Assembly: GCF_900176405.1 (NCBI RefSeq)
Contig: NZ_FWXJ01000002.1
Coordinates: 124,001-188,000 of the forward strand
Length of the DNA: 64,000 bases
Direction of reading: 5' to 3'
Source: Polynucleobacter kasalickyi
GTDB lineage: Bacteria > Pseudomonadota > Gammaproteobacteria > Burkholderiales > Burkholderiaceae
Shown: positions 54,328-62,811 of the stretch, one piece after another
How positions within the stretch are numbered: the first letter of the stretch is position 1
Layout: each line of letters begins with the position of its first letter
The notes under the pieces: model-generated
Told to the model about the DNA's origin: nothing
Database searches by the model: none
The model's input: only the letters and a program-made list of their open reading frames with translations
Position numbers and translations under genes: made by a program

Positions 54328-55286
54328 TCAGTCTTGATGTTGGCAATTTTTGCAATGTTGGCCCATTTTTTTAAGTCTTCTTTTAGAAATACTTTTAATT
54401 GATTCGGAGTGCCACCAACTGTTTCGATGCCGAGGGCAATCAGTTTCTTTTGAGCGTCACTGGCATCTAATGCCTTATTCATCTCTTGATTGAGTTTGAC
54501 AATAATTTCATTGGGTGTCCCAGTAGGTACAGCAAAGCCAATCCAGGTACTCACATCAAAGTTTGGAATTACGGTCTCATCAAGCGTTGGCAAATCCGGC
54601 AGTAGTTGCGTTCTTTTGGGGCCTGCCACAGCAATTGCTTTTAATTTGCCAGATGAAATATGCGGCAAGACGGTTGATGTAATCACAAATAATGAATCAA
54701 TTTGACCACCTAACAGGTCAGTTAATGCTTGTGGACCTCCTTTGTAGGGTACGTGAACAATATTGAGCCCCAATTTACTGGTAAATAATTCTCCCGCTAA
54801 ATGAGGTGATGTCCCAGAGCCACTAGATCCGAACGTAAGTTTGCCAGGTTTTGATTTTGCGAGCTCGACAAACTCAGTAATATTTTTGACACCTAAGTTT
54901 GGGTTAATGACAAGAACATTACTGGCAAAACCAGCTAAGACGATTGGAGAAAAGTCTTTTTCAATATCAAAAGGAAGATTGGTAGAGAGAGCAGGATTAA
55001 TGGCATTCGCAACGGTCATCACAAGAATGGTATAGCCATCAGCGGTAGATTTGGCGACGGCATTCGTACCAATGTTGGTGCCAGCCCCTGGTCGGTTTTC
55101 AACGATAAATTGTTGGCCCATTGATTCCGAAAGTTTGTTGCTAACCACACGTGCTAAAACATCTGCCCCCGATCCAGGTGGAAATCCAACAATCACTTTT
55201 ACCGGTTTAATGGGGTAGTCTATAGCGTATTTAGCAGGGCTAAGAATCAAAAGCAAAAACAAGATTGTGAGTTTGATTTTTATCAT
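54324..55286 (-). CDS. Bug-family receptor 10
   Basis: A 320-residue receptor with a short Sec signal (LTILFLLLILSPAKYA), ligand loop PVKVIVGFPPGSGAD (GSG in place of GGG) and SSGSGTSPHLAGELF. It lies 18 bases downstream of the exported amidohydrolase on the same strand, so the receptor may bind the hydrolase product. Confidence 0.9.
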   Translation of the reverse strand: MIKIKLTILFLLLILSPAKYAIDYPIKPVKVIVGFPPGSGADVLARVVSNKLSESMGQQFIVENRPGAGTNIGTNAVAKSTADGYTILVMTVANAINPALSTNLPFDIEKDFSPIVLAGFASNVLVINPNLGVKNITEFVELAKSKPGKLTFGSSGSGTSPHLAGELFTSKLGLNIVHVPYKGGPQALTDLLGGQIDSLFVITSTVLPHISSGKLKAIAVAGPKRTQLLPDLPTLDETVIPNFDVSTWIGFAVPTGTPNEIIVKLNQEMNKALDASDAQKKLIALGIETVGGTPNQLKVFLKEDLKKWANIAKIANIKTD

Positions 55287-55304
55287 GATTGATTCATCGT
55301 AAGG

Positions 55305-56999
55305 TTATTGTTTAAAGACAAACTTTCCTGCAACCATCGTGGCAATTGGATAAAGATTTCGAATTTCTTTCAGTGGTACGGTTAAGTAATCTTTATTGAG
55401 AATTAATAAGTCAGCGTACTTACCTGGCTGAAGTGAACCAAGATTATTCTCTTGAAATAAAAATTGGGCATTATTTCTAGTGTGAGCAATAAGTGCTTCC
55501 TCGCGGGTCACTGATTGGTAGTTAATTTTTTTACCATTGACCATTCTGCCGGTCACTGCGAAGTCTAAATTAAAAAATGGATTCGCAGTTGTGACTGCTG
55601 TTGCGTCAGAACCCAAGCCCCAAGTAATGCCACTATCTTGCACTAATCTGAAAGGCGGCATAGTTTTAGAGTGCTCGTTATGGACATCTTGCATCAGTTC
55701 ACCCTGAATAATCGGACGGGTATGTAAGCCAACCGCGATACCTAATTTTTTCATCCGTTGAATTTGTTGTGGGGTGATTTGATCCACGTGCGAAAAGCTC
55801 CATCTCAAGCCTTTGATTGGAATTTCTTTATGGAGTGCTTCATACTCGTCTAAATAAGCATCAATGGCATTTTCCATTTCTACGTGAGCGTTGAGGGCAA
55901 GTCCTCTTGTGGCAATTGCTCTGATCATTCGCCTCACTTGCTCCATATGCTGCTGTTGAACTTTGTAGTCGTTTTTTAGCAATGTCGTCGAGGCTGGACC
56001 ATAGAGCGATTCACCCCAACCAATATTGTCAAAAAAATCATTTCCCTGAAATGGTTTTTGGGTCGTCACCTCTAGCAATGTTTTATCAACGTCTTGGGGC
56101 GTTGATGGTGATCGCATGGTGGTGTAAAAGGCTCGGACGGTTAGCTTACCTTGATCCACTAAAGCTTGATAAGCTTGATAGTGCCGTTCATCTAAACCTC
56201 GGCCACCAGCATCATACCAAGAGGTAATACCTAAGCGATTTAAATACTTGGTATATTGCTTGACGTTCTCTTGCCATTCTTGAGGATTTGGAAGTGGCAG
56301 TTTTTCGGCAATAAAAGCAACCCCACCAGCGCCCTCTACTATGCCACTGAGTTTGCCTGTTGAGGTTTTGAGGATTTTTCCACCCCGAGGATCTGGGGTA
56401 TTTTCATTTAAATTTAATTTTTCTATGGCTACTGAATTTAAGTAGGTTCTTAGATAGACTTCTTGAATAACAATCGGAATATTTTTAGAAATTTGATCCA
56501 GTTCTGCGAGATCAAAGCCTCTAGGGTCATCGAGAAATTGTGTTTTTGACCATCCACCGATGGTGATGACCCAATCATTGGACTTTGCTTTAGCAACTGC
56601 CTCTTGAATCATTTGAATGGCTTGTTTACGATACAAAACACCATCTAAGCGCAATTCCATATGTTCAGGTGAGCGAATAAAGTGAGCGTGATTATCAATT
56701 AATCCAGGAATCACTGTTTTACCCTTGAGATCAATCAATTCAGTTGCTTTAGTTTTTAAGCGCAACATTTCCTGATTGGTTCCTGTGGCAAGAATCTTAT
56801 CGCCAGTAATAGCAATTGCTTGTACTACTCTAAATTGTTGATCCACGGTAATTACCTTACCGTTGTATAAAATGAAATCAGCCGCGGTTTGAGCTATCGC
56901 AGAATTAGCGAAAAACAATAAACAAATTGAAATAGTCTTTATTGTTTTGCATTGAAAAAAATGCAGATACTCATCATGAAACCTGTTTAATAATTTCAT
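55305..56999 (-). CDS. Exported YtcJ-like metal-dependent amidohydrolase
   Basis: A 564-residue protein of the amidohydrolase superfamily (YtcJ/amidohydrolase_3 type). An N-terminal signal (TISICLLFFANSAIAQ) is followed by FILYNGKVITVDQQFRV, the metal-binding H-x-H in IDNHAHFIRSPEHMELR, later HVEMENA, SHVDQITP, LHTRPI and GLGSDATAV, and the composite beta-sandwich end PGKYADLLILNKDY. I chose the ATG at 56999, which GGGGACAAGT precedes; an upstream ATG at 57026 is possible. It hydrolyses an amide, ester or cyclic bond in the periplasm. Substrate unknown. Confidence 0.88.
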   Translation of the reverse strand: MKLLNRFHDEYLHFFQCKTIKTISICLLFFANSAIAQTAADFILYNGKVITVDQQFRVVQAIAITGDKILATGTNQEMLRLKTKATELIDLKGKTVIPGLIDNHAHFIRSPEHMELRLDGVLYRKQAIQMIQEAVAKAKSNDWVITIGGWSKTQFLDDPRGFDLAELDQISKNIPIVIQEVYLRTYLNSVAIEKLNLNENTPDPRGGKILKTSTGKLSGIVEGAGGVAFIAEKLPLPNPQEWQENVKQYTKYLNRLGITSWYDAGGRGLDERHYQAYQALVDQGKLTVRAFYTTMRSPSTPQDVDKTLLEVTTQKPFQGNDFFDNIGWGESLYGPASTTLLKNDYKVQQQHMEQVRRMIRAIATRGLALNAHVEMENAIDAYLDEYEALHKEIPIKGLRWSFSHVDQITPQQIQRMKKLGIAVGLHTRPIIQGELMQDVHNEHSKTMPPFRLVQDSGITWGLGSDATAVTTANPFFNLDFAVTGRMVNGKKINYQSVTREEALIAHTRNNAQFLFQENNLGSLQPGKYADLLILNKDYLTVPLKEIRNLYPIATMVAGKFVFKQ

Positions 57000-57301
57000 A
57001 CTTGTCCCCATCATGAAGAACCTCATGGGTTCTTGTTTATTTTTTTAAACTACTAAGGTCATCACGCTGAAAAACCTTGATTATTGATTCATTTCGCACC
57101 AAATTGGAACAATCTGCCACGATAAATTTCATTAAAAAGGTAACTTTTAAGCCTGATTAAGGCAGATTACCATAAGCGCCATGAGGTAACATAGAGATTA
57201 GTACTTATTTACATTCTTAGGCGCTGGGTAATTTGGGGGCTGTTGAGGTGAAAACTTAATGGCTATATTTTGATTGCGTTCCATAAAAGTTTCAATTGCT
57301 T

Positions 57302-58636
57302 ATGAAAAATGAACATCGTATCGTGATTGTTGGCGGTGGCGCTGGTGGTCTCGAATTAGCGACGAAACTCGGCGATCGTTACGGCAAAAAAAAATCGTTG
57401 AAGTCGGTCAGTATTACTTTAGTCGATAAAAACCGTACTCATATTTGGAAACCAAAACTACATGAAGTTGCGGCCGGTAGTATGGATCTCGCTGATCAAG
57501 AACTGGATTACATCGCGCAGGCGCACTGGCATCATTTCAAATTTCGCTTAGGTGAGTTAATTGGTATTGATCGTGAGAATAAACAAATACACGTGGCACC
57601 ATTTGTTGATGAATCAGGTGAATTAGTTACGCCATCTCAACAAATTCCTTACGATACCTTGATTATGGCGATCGGTAGTTTAACCAATGACTTTAAAACC
57701 CCAGGCGTGGCGCAATATGCTCAACGTTTGGAGTCCCTAGTTGATGCGAAACGGTTTCATTTACGGATGATTAACGCTTGTTTGCGGGCTCAGTCTCAGC
57801 AGGTACCGCTAGCACCTCATCAATTACAAGTTGCAATTATTGGTGCAGGTGCAACAGGGGTTGAGTTGGCAGCAGAACTTCATCGAAATACTCGAGCGAT
57901 TATTTCTTATGGGATGGATCGCGTTGATCCTGAAAAAGATATTAAGGTCATTCTGATTGAGGCTGGTCCAAGAATATTACCCGCTTTACCGAATCGAATT
58001 TCCAGCGCAGCCGAAAAGCTCTTGGTGGATTTAGGTGTCACAGTAATGACCAGTTCACAAGTAAAAAATATTCAACCACAGCAAGTTTGCCTAGCCAATG
58101 GCAAAGAAATTCCAGCCGAACTGATTGTTTGGGCCGCTGGTGTGAAAGCACCTGACTTTCTCAAAGAGATCAGTGGGCTTGAAACCAATCACATTAATCA
58201 GTTAGTCGTATTGCCGAGCTTACAAACCACTCGTGATCAAAATATTTTTGCGATGGGTGACTGTGCCGCTTGCCCCTGGACGACGGATAGTGAAGGGCGT
58301 GTAAAAACAGTACCACCAAGAGCGCAAGCGGCTCATCAGCAAGCAGACCATATTTATGCCCAAATTCAAAAGATCATGGATGGAAAGCCGCTCAAACCTT
58401 ATGCTTATCGTGACTTTGGATCACTTGTCTCATTGGGAGAGTACAGCAGCGTAGGCAGCATGATGGGGGGATTGATTGGCGGCAGCCTCATGGTGGAAGG
58501 TTTGATGGCTAAACTGATGTATGTCAGCTTATATAAAATGCATCAATTAGCTTTGCATGGCTGGGTAAAAGTTATTTTAGATACTATCAGTCGCCTGATT
58601 CATCGTCGAACCCACTCCATCGTCAAACTCCACTAA
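57302..58636 (+). CDS. ndh: Type II NADH dehydrogenase (NDH-2)
   Basis: A 444-residue membrane-associated flavoprotein that passes electrons from NADH to quinone without pumping protons. Visible are the FAD motif IVIVGGGAGGLELATKLG, TLVDKNRTHIWKPKLHEVAAG, the NADH motif VAIIGAGATGVELAAEL and the AMGDCAACPW FAD contact. The C-terminal amphipathic region ends RLIHRRTHSIVKLH. The ATG at 57302 is preferred over a TTG at 57296. The 275-base upstream stretch holds AATCTGCC / GGCAGATT (57111-57168), a distant 8-bp inverted repeat of unknown meaning. Confidence 0.93.
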   Translation: MKNEHRIVIVGGGAGGLELATKLGDRYGKKKSLKSVSITLVDKNRTHIWKPKLHEVAAGSMDLADQELDYIAQAHWHHFKFRLGELIGIDRENKQIHVAPFVDESGELVTPSQQIPYDTLIMAIGSLTNDFKTPGVAQYAQRLESLVDAKRFHLRMINACLRAQSQQVPLAPHQLQVAIIGAGATGVELAAELHRNTRAIISYGMDRVDPEKDIKVILIEAGPRILPALPNRISSAAEKLLVDLGVTVMTSSQVKNIQPQQVCLANGKEIPAELIVWAAGVKAPDFLKEISGLETNHINQLVVLPSLQTTRDQNIFAMGDCAACPWTTDSEGRVKTVPPRAQAAHQQADHIYAQIQKIMDGKPLKPYAYRDFGSLVSLGEYSSVGSMMGGLIGGSLMVEGLMAKLMYVSLYKMHQLALHGWVKVILDTISRLIHRRTHSIVKLH

Positions 58637-58651
58637 GTTTGTTCACCTAGT

Positions 58652-59653
58652 TTAGGGTTCTACTGTGAGGAATAAAAACTCCAAGAAAATAATGAGGTGA
58701 ATAATTCCTTGCAGTCTAGTTGTACGCCCAGTCGATAAGGTTAAGCCGCCAAGGATTAAGGTGGTCAATAAAATCACTCTGTTTAGTGGGTCCAGCCCCA
58801 GACTCAAAGGTAAATCTAACAAGATGACCAGAAGTGACAGCGCAGGAATCGTCAGCCCAATACTTGCAAGAGCCGATCCGAGAGCAAGATTTAAACTTTT
58901 TTGAAGGTTATTACTGTAGGCGGCTTTGATAGCTGTAATACCTTCAGGTAAAAGGACTAGTAGGGCAATAATCACCCCCACAATAGACGTCGGTAAGCCA
59001 GCATTGGCAATTTCAGTCTCGATAAACGGGCTAAGTTTTTTGGCTAAAAGAACAACTAATACTAAGGCAATCGGCAAAATTAGAGCATTGATCAGTACTT
59101 TTTTGTTACTTGGAATGTCATGGTGTTCTTCTGCTACTTCAGGGTCAATAAAAAATGCCTTATGACTCACCGTTTGGAAAAGTAAAAAAGACACATATAA
59201 AACCAGAGAAGTGATTCCCATGAAGGAGAGTTGCTTGGAGCTAAACGATAATTCACCACCTCCTTGGGTCAAAGAAGGGAAAATAAAAATAGAAATCGAT
59301 AAACCAATCAACACTCCAAAAGCACCTTTTACGCCATCACTTTGAAAGCTTAAAATGTTTTTTTTCAGACTAGCGGCAATAATGCTGATTCCGATGATAC
59401 CGTTTAGCACAATCATGATGGTACTAAACACAGCATCTCGCGCAATAAACTCAGAATTAGCTGCTTTTGAGAGCATCATCGAAACGATCAATGCAACCTC
59501 AATAATAGTAACCGCACCAGCTAAAATAAGGGTACCAAAGGGTTCTCCTGTTTTGTGGGCAATTACTTCAGCGCAGTGAACAGCCAAGAGTACAAAAAAG
59601 ATTAAGCCGACTGCCATGAGGATCAGTCCGATTGTGCTGTTAAAAAATTCCAT
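58652..59653 (-). CDS. Calcium/proton antiporter of the CaCA family (ChaA-like)
   Basis: A 333-residue inner-membrane protein with about ten to eleven helices in two inverted halves. The two signature repeats are visible: GEPFGTLILAGAVTIIEVAL in the first half and LLVLLPEGITAIKAAYSN with SLNLALGSALASIGLTIP in the second. It exports Ca2+ (or Na+/K+) in exchange for protons. The ATG at 59653 follows AGGATTCAAAT, a good ribosome binding site; a GTG at 59671 is in frame upstream. Convergent with NDH-2. Confidence 0.9.
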   Translation of the reverse strand: MEFFNSTIGLILMAVGLIFFVLLAVHCAEVIAHKTGEPFGTLILAGAVTIIEVALIVSMMLSKAANSEFIARDAVFSTIMIVLNGIIGISIIAASLKKNILSFQSDGVKGAFGVLIGLSISIFIFPSLTQGGGELSFSSKQLSFMGITSLVLYVSFLLFQTVSHKAFFIDPEVAEEHHDIPSNKKVLINALILPIALVLVVLLAKKLSPFIETEIANAGLPTSIVGVIIALLVLLPEGITAIKAAYSNNLQKSLNLALGSALASIGLTIPALSLLVILLDLPLSLGLDPLNRVILLTTLILGGLTLSTGRTTRLQGIIHLIIFLEFLFLTVEP

Positions 59654-59726
59654 ATTTGAATCCTGGCTCACTCGATAAGAAATTGAATTGTTGATTAATT
59701 ACTTCGATTAACAATGCAATGGTATC

Positions 59727-59948
59727 AGACTAATAATTCACTAAAGCAACGATGATGAGTTGTGATAAGGTGAAATTAAAAGTTGAATAATTATTTTTTC
59801 TACACATTAAAATGCAGATAAATAGTTGATTGCTTTGAGGCGGTAGCAGTTAAACTGATGAACAAAACTGAAAAGCGGGCCTTGATTTTCTCGATTAGTT
59901 AACAATATTTTTTGTAACAAATGTTAATAGACTAATAATTCACAAAAG
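59727..59948. repeat. Pair of 20-bp direct repeats in the gene-free stretch before the enoyl-CoA hydratase gene
   Basis: AGACTAATAATTCACTAAAG (59727-59746) recurs as AGACTAATAATTCACAAAAG (59929-59948), 202 bases apart, with one mismatch. Weaker similarity extends upstream of both (TCGATTAACAAT against TCGATTAGTTAACAAT). This 370-base intergenic region (59654-60027) holds no gene. TTGTAACAA (59912-59920) is a small palindrome that could be a regulator site for the downstream fatty-acid-type genes. Confidence 0.6.
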
Positions 59949-60027
59949 TAAGCTCAGAAAATGGTCATAATTTGGTGGGTCTTCTTTAACTAGACACTAC
60001 AATAAATAAATTCACTTGGAGAAAAAC

Positions 60028-60807
60028 ATGGAATATCAAAATATTATTGTTGAAAAAAAGATCAATAAAGTTGCTTTGATAACGTTAAACCGTCCGCAAG
60101 CACTTAATGCACTATCCCCAGAATTAACTCTAGAATTAGCTACGGCTTTAGGGCAACTAGAAGAGGATGATGAAGTTGCCGTAGTGGTTTTGACCGGAAG
60201 CGAAAAAGCTTTTGCGGCTGGGGCTGATATCAAGGCGATGAAAGATATGACCTACATGGATATGTTTAAAGCCGACTTTATTACCAAAACTTGGGAGAGT
60301 ATTGCGCATTTTAGAAAACCTACTATTGCTGCGGTTGCCGGTTATGCGCTGGGTGGGGGGTGTGAACTTGCCATGATGTGCGACATGATTTTGGCGGCAG
60401 ATAACGCCAAATTCGGTCAACCAGAAATTACCATTGGTACCATTCCTGGTGCCGGTGGAACGCAACGATTGACGCGTTTTATTGGGAAGTCAAAGGCCAT
60501 GGAAATGGTGTTAACAGGTCGTATGATGGATGCAGTTGAGGCAGAGCGCTCCGGTTTAGTAAGCCGAGTGATACCTGTTGCAGACTTATTAGCTGAGGCT
60601 ATCAAAACAGCAGAGAAAATTGCTTCTTTTTCATTACCAATGATCATGATGGCGAAGGAAGCAGTGAACTATGCTTATGAAGTGCCATTGGCCGAGGGTA
60701 TTCATTATGAGAGAAGAATGTTCCACTCAACTTTTGGTACGTTGGATCAAATAGAGGGAATGAATGCTTTCGCTGAAAAACGCAAACCTGTATTTAAAAA
60801 TAAATAA
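60028..60807 (+). CDS. Enoyl-CoA hydratase
   Basis: A 259-residue crotonase-fold enzyme that hydrates trans-2-enoyl-CoA in beta-oxidation or branched-chain amino-acid breakdown. The oxyanion-hole segments are [12 protein letters not shown] and [17 protein letters not shown]. The two catalytic glutamates are present in GGGCELAM and [18 protein letters not shown], the classic hydratase pair. The ATG at 60028 has TTGGAGAAAAAC before it. A second crotonase-family gene follows 44 bases later, probably in the same operon. Confidence 0.93.
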   Translation: MEYQNIIVEKKINKVALITLNRPQALNALSPELTLELATALGQLEEDDEVAVVVLTGSEKAFAAGADIKAMKDMTYMDMFKADFITKTWESIAHFRKPTIAAVAGYALGGGCELAMMCDMILAADNAKFGQPEITIGTIPGAGGTQRLTRFIGKSKAMEMVLTGRMMDAVEAERSGLVSRVIPVADLLAEAIKTAEKIASFSLPMIMMAKEAVNYAYEVPLAEGIHYERRMFHSTFGTLDQIEGMNAFAEKRKPVFKNK

Positions 60808-60851
60808 TTACTGAAGTAGAAATCAATAAAAAGTAAAAGAGGATTGAACTG

Positions 60852-61922
60852 ATGTCAGATGTATTGATTGAAAAACGCCATGGGGTTGGAGTGATTACTC
60901 TAAACCGACCCCAAGCATTGAATGCCATTAACTTAGAGATGGTACGAACGATGTTTACAACCTTAAAACTCTGGGAACAGGATGAGGATGTCAAGGCGGT
61001 TTTAGTTAGAGGAGCCGGTGAGAGGGCCTTTTGTGCCGGTGGCGATATTCGTACTGTCTATGAAAGTTTGGTCGACGGTCGCAGTGATCACATGACTTTT
61101 TTTGCAGAGGAGTTTGAACTCAATCAATATATTTATCAGTACCCTAAACCTTACATTGCCCTCATGACCGGTTATGTGATGGGTGGAGGTATGGGGATCT
61201 CTCAAGGAGCATCCTTTCGAGTAGTGACTCCAAGGTCTAAAATTTCAATGCCAGAAGTAGGTATTGGCTATTTCCCTGATGTAGGTGGTAGTTATTTTCT
61301 ATCCCGTTGTCCAAATACTCTGGGTCTTTACTTGGGGATTACGGGCGTGATTGCTTCAGGAGAAGATGCGGTATATGCAAATTTAGCGGACTGGGTTTTA
61401 GCCGATGAGCAAGTTGATGATTTTGTGTTGGGACTGGAAACATTGTTTGGAAATTTAGTCTCGCCTTCATCAGTTAGTAGTTACGAAATACTGAATCAAT
61501 ATTTAAAACAATGTAATGCCCGCGAAAAGAGTAGTAATTCGCACTTAGAAAAAACCGAGGGCATGATTGCAAAGCACTTTAGTCACTTAACGATTCAAGA
61601 AATTATTAGTTCTTTAGAGTCGGAGGGTGATCCAGCCTTTTTGGAGTGGGTAGAAAAGACACTTGGAAAAATGCGCAAGCAGTCACCACTTTCGATGGTG
61701 ACGACCCAACGTCTTGTGCAACTAGGGCGGACAAAATCTATGGAGGAGTGCTTCGAAATGGAATATGCCTTGCTAGGTGAGTGGATGGTACATGGTGATT
61801 TCATTGAGGGTGTTCGGGCACTCATTATTGACAAGGATAATCAACCAAAGTGGCGTTACACTCTCGATCAAGTATCAACTGAAAGAGTGAACAACTTATT
61901 TGTAAAAGTTAAGCAATCTTAA
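60852..61922 (+). CDS. 3-hydroxyisobutyryl-CoA hydrolase-type crotonase
   Basis: A 356-residue crotonase-fold protein, longer than a hydratase and with the features of the HIBYL-CoA hydrolase group: RAFCAGGDIRTVYESLVDGR, GGGMGISQGASFRVVTPRS, MPEVGIGYFPDVGGSYFLSR, and a C-terminal extension of about 100 residues with FEMEYALLGEWM and DFIEGVRALIIDKDNQPKW. This enzyme acts in valine degradation. The upstream hydratase fits the preceding step, so the pair probably serves valine or isobutyrate breakdown. Isomerase activity cannot be excluded. Confidence 0.88.
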   Translation: MSDVLIEKRHGVGVITLNRPQALNAINLEMVRTMFTTLKLWEQDEDVKAVLVRGAGERAFCAGGDIRTVYESLVDGRSDHMTFFAEEFELNQYIYQYPKPYIALMTGYVMGGGMGISQGASFRVVTPRSKISMPEVGIGYFPDVGGSYFLSRCPNTLGLYLGITGVIASGEDAVYANLADWVLADEQVDDFVLGLETLFGNLVSPSSVSSYEILNQYLKQCNAREKSSNSHLEKTEGMIAKHFSHLTIQEIISSLESEGDPAFLEWVEKTLGKMRKQSPLSMVTTQRLVQLGRTKSMEECFEMEYALLGEWMVHGDFIEGVRALIIDKDNQPKWRYTLDQVSTERVNNLFVKVKQS

Positions 61923-61929
61923 GTAATGC

Positions 61930-62115
61930 ATGAGGTTCTTAACTATCACTAAAGTATTCATGTCTTTTGTTGTTCTTTTTAATTTTTCTGGGTGTGCTGT
62001 CGTTATTTTGGCAGACGCCGCAGTAACGGTAGTTACTACAAGTGTAAAAGTGGTGGCAAAGACCGTAGAAACTGCGGTGGATGTTGTCACTCCATCTCGT
62101 AAAAAAGAAAATTAA
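61930..62115 (+). CDS. Small lipoprotein (NF038104-like)
   Basis: A 61-residue protein with a hydrophobic leader and a lipobox-like FNFSGC (Cys about residue 22). A Val/Ala-rich segment follows (VVILADAAVTVVTTSVKVV), then KTVETAVDVVTPSRKKEN. This matches a recurrent small proteobacterial lipoprotein type of unknown function. It starts seven bases after the hydrolase stop, so it may be read through from that operon. Confidence 0.7.
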   Translation: MRFLTITKVFMSFVVLFNFSGCAVVILADAAVTVVTTSVKVVAKTVETAVDVVTPSRKKEN

Positions 62116-62153
62116 AGTTTGCTAAAGAACGGATGCGTTTCGACTTGTTGAGC

Positions 62154-62783
62154 TTAGTCTTCCTTTCGCTCTGAGATTTTATATTCCTTTGCTTGACGCT
62201 CCGTAACATATGTCATATTCGTTGATTTTGCGCTGTTGGCGTATTCGAGGAGTCGTGGATCGATTCCCATCATTTCTAAATATCGAATTAAACTTTGATT
62301 GATTCTTTGTTGTTGCTCCAAATCAAGTACCTGCGTTTTACTGTAGTAATGATGAAGTCCTAGATGCGCAGTAGGGGGCAACTTTCTGATGACTCCCCCA
62401 AAAAAAGCATATGCACATGCTGATAAACAATCTGCAGAGCTGTATTCAGTATTGCCAATAATCGTATTAAATTTTGCTTCTCGAATGCGTTTGCCAATCA
62501 TGAGGCCACTATCGAGCATCCCACCTTTGCTAGAAAATAAAACATAGGTTCCAGCGGGAAATTGGCGCGAAAAATCGGTGAATTGCTTTGGTGTATCTTT
62601 CGTGATGATGCCCACAGCAATAATCATCTGTTGACATTTTGGTTCTAAATCTTGAAAACACCTAGATTCAGTGGAGAGATCCATGGCAAAACAAGGCCAA
62701 TATGCCACTGTGATGGCCAATTGGAAAATAGAAATTAGAATGGTTTTAGGAGTAAGCATTGGTTGAATAGGATGAATTACCAA
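62154..62783 (-). CDS. Exported ClpP/crotonase-fold-like protein
   Basis: A 209-residue protein with an N-terminal hydrophobic segment (ILISIFQLAITVAYWPCFA) that looks like a signal peptide. The body has the pattern VLFSSKGGMLDSGLMIGKRI, NTEYSSADCLSACAYAFFGG and HLGLHHYYS, which resembles periplasmic ClpP-like serine-protease-fold proteins. The conserved Ser-Ala-Asp-Cys-x-Ser-Ala-Cys stretch takes the nucleophile region. Activity is unknown. It lies 28 bases downstream of the HipA-like gene on the same strand, but a functional link is not evident. Confidence 0.65.
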   Translation of the reverse strand: MVIHPIQPMLTPKTILISIFQLAITVAYWPCFAMDLSTESRCFQDLEPKCQQMIIAVGIITKDTPKQFTDFSRQFPAGTYVLFSSKGGMLDSGLMIGKRIREAKFNTIIGNTEYSSADCLSACAYAFFGGVIRKLPPTAHLGLHHYYSKTQVLDLEQQQRINQSLIRYLEMMGIDPRLLEYANSAKSTNMTYVTERQAKEYKISERKED

Positions 62784-62811
62784 TCGTTGAAAGAGAGGCT
62801 TACTAAGTTCC

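Noticed and set aside
57111-57168. AATCTGCC / GGCAGATT inverted repeat upstream of NDH-2
   Set aside because: The arms are 42 bases apart and only 8 bp; there is no supporting motif or regulator, so chance is likely.
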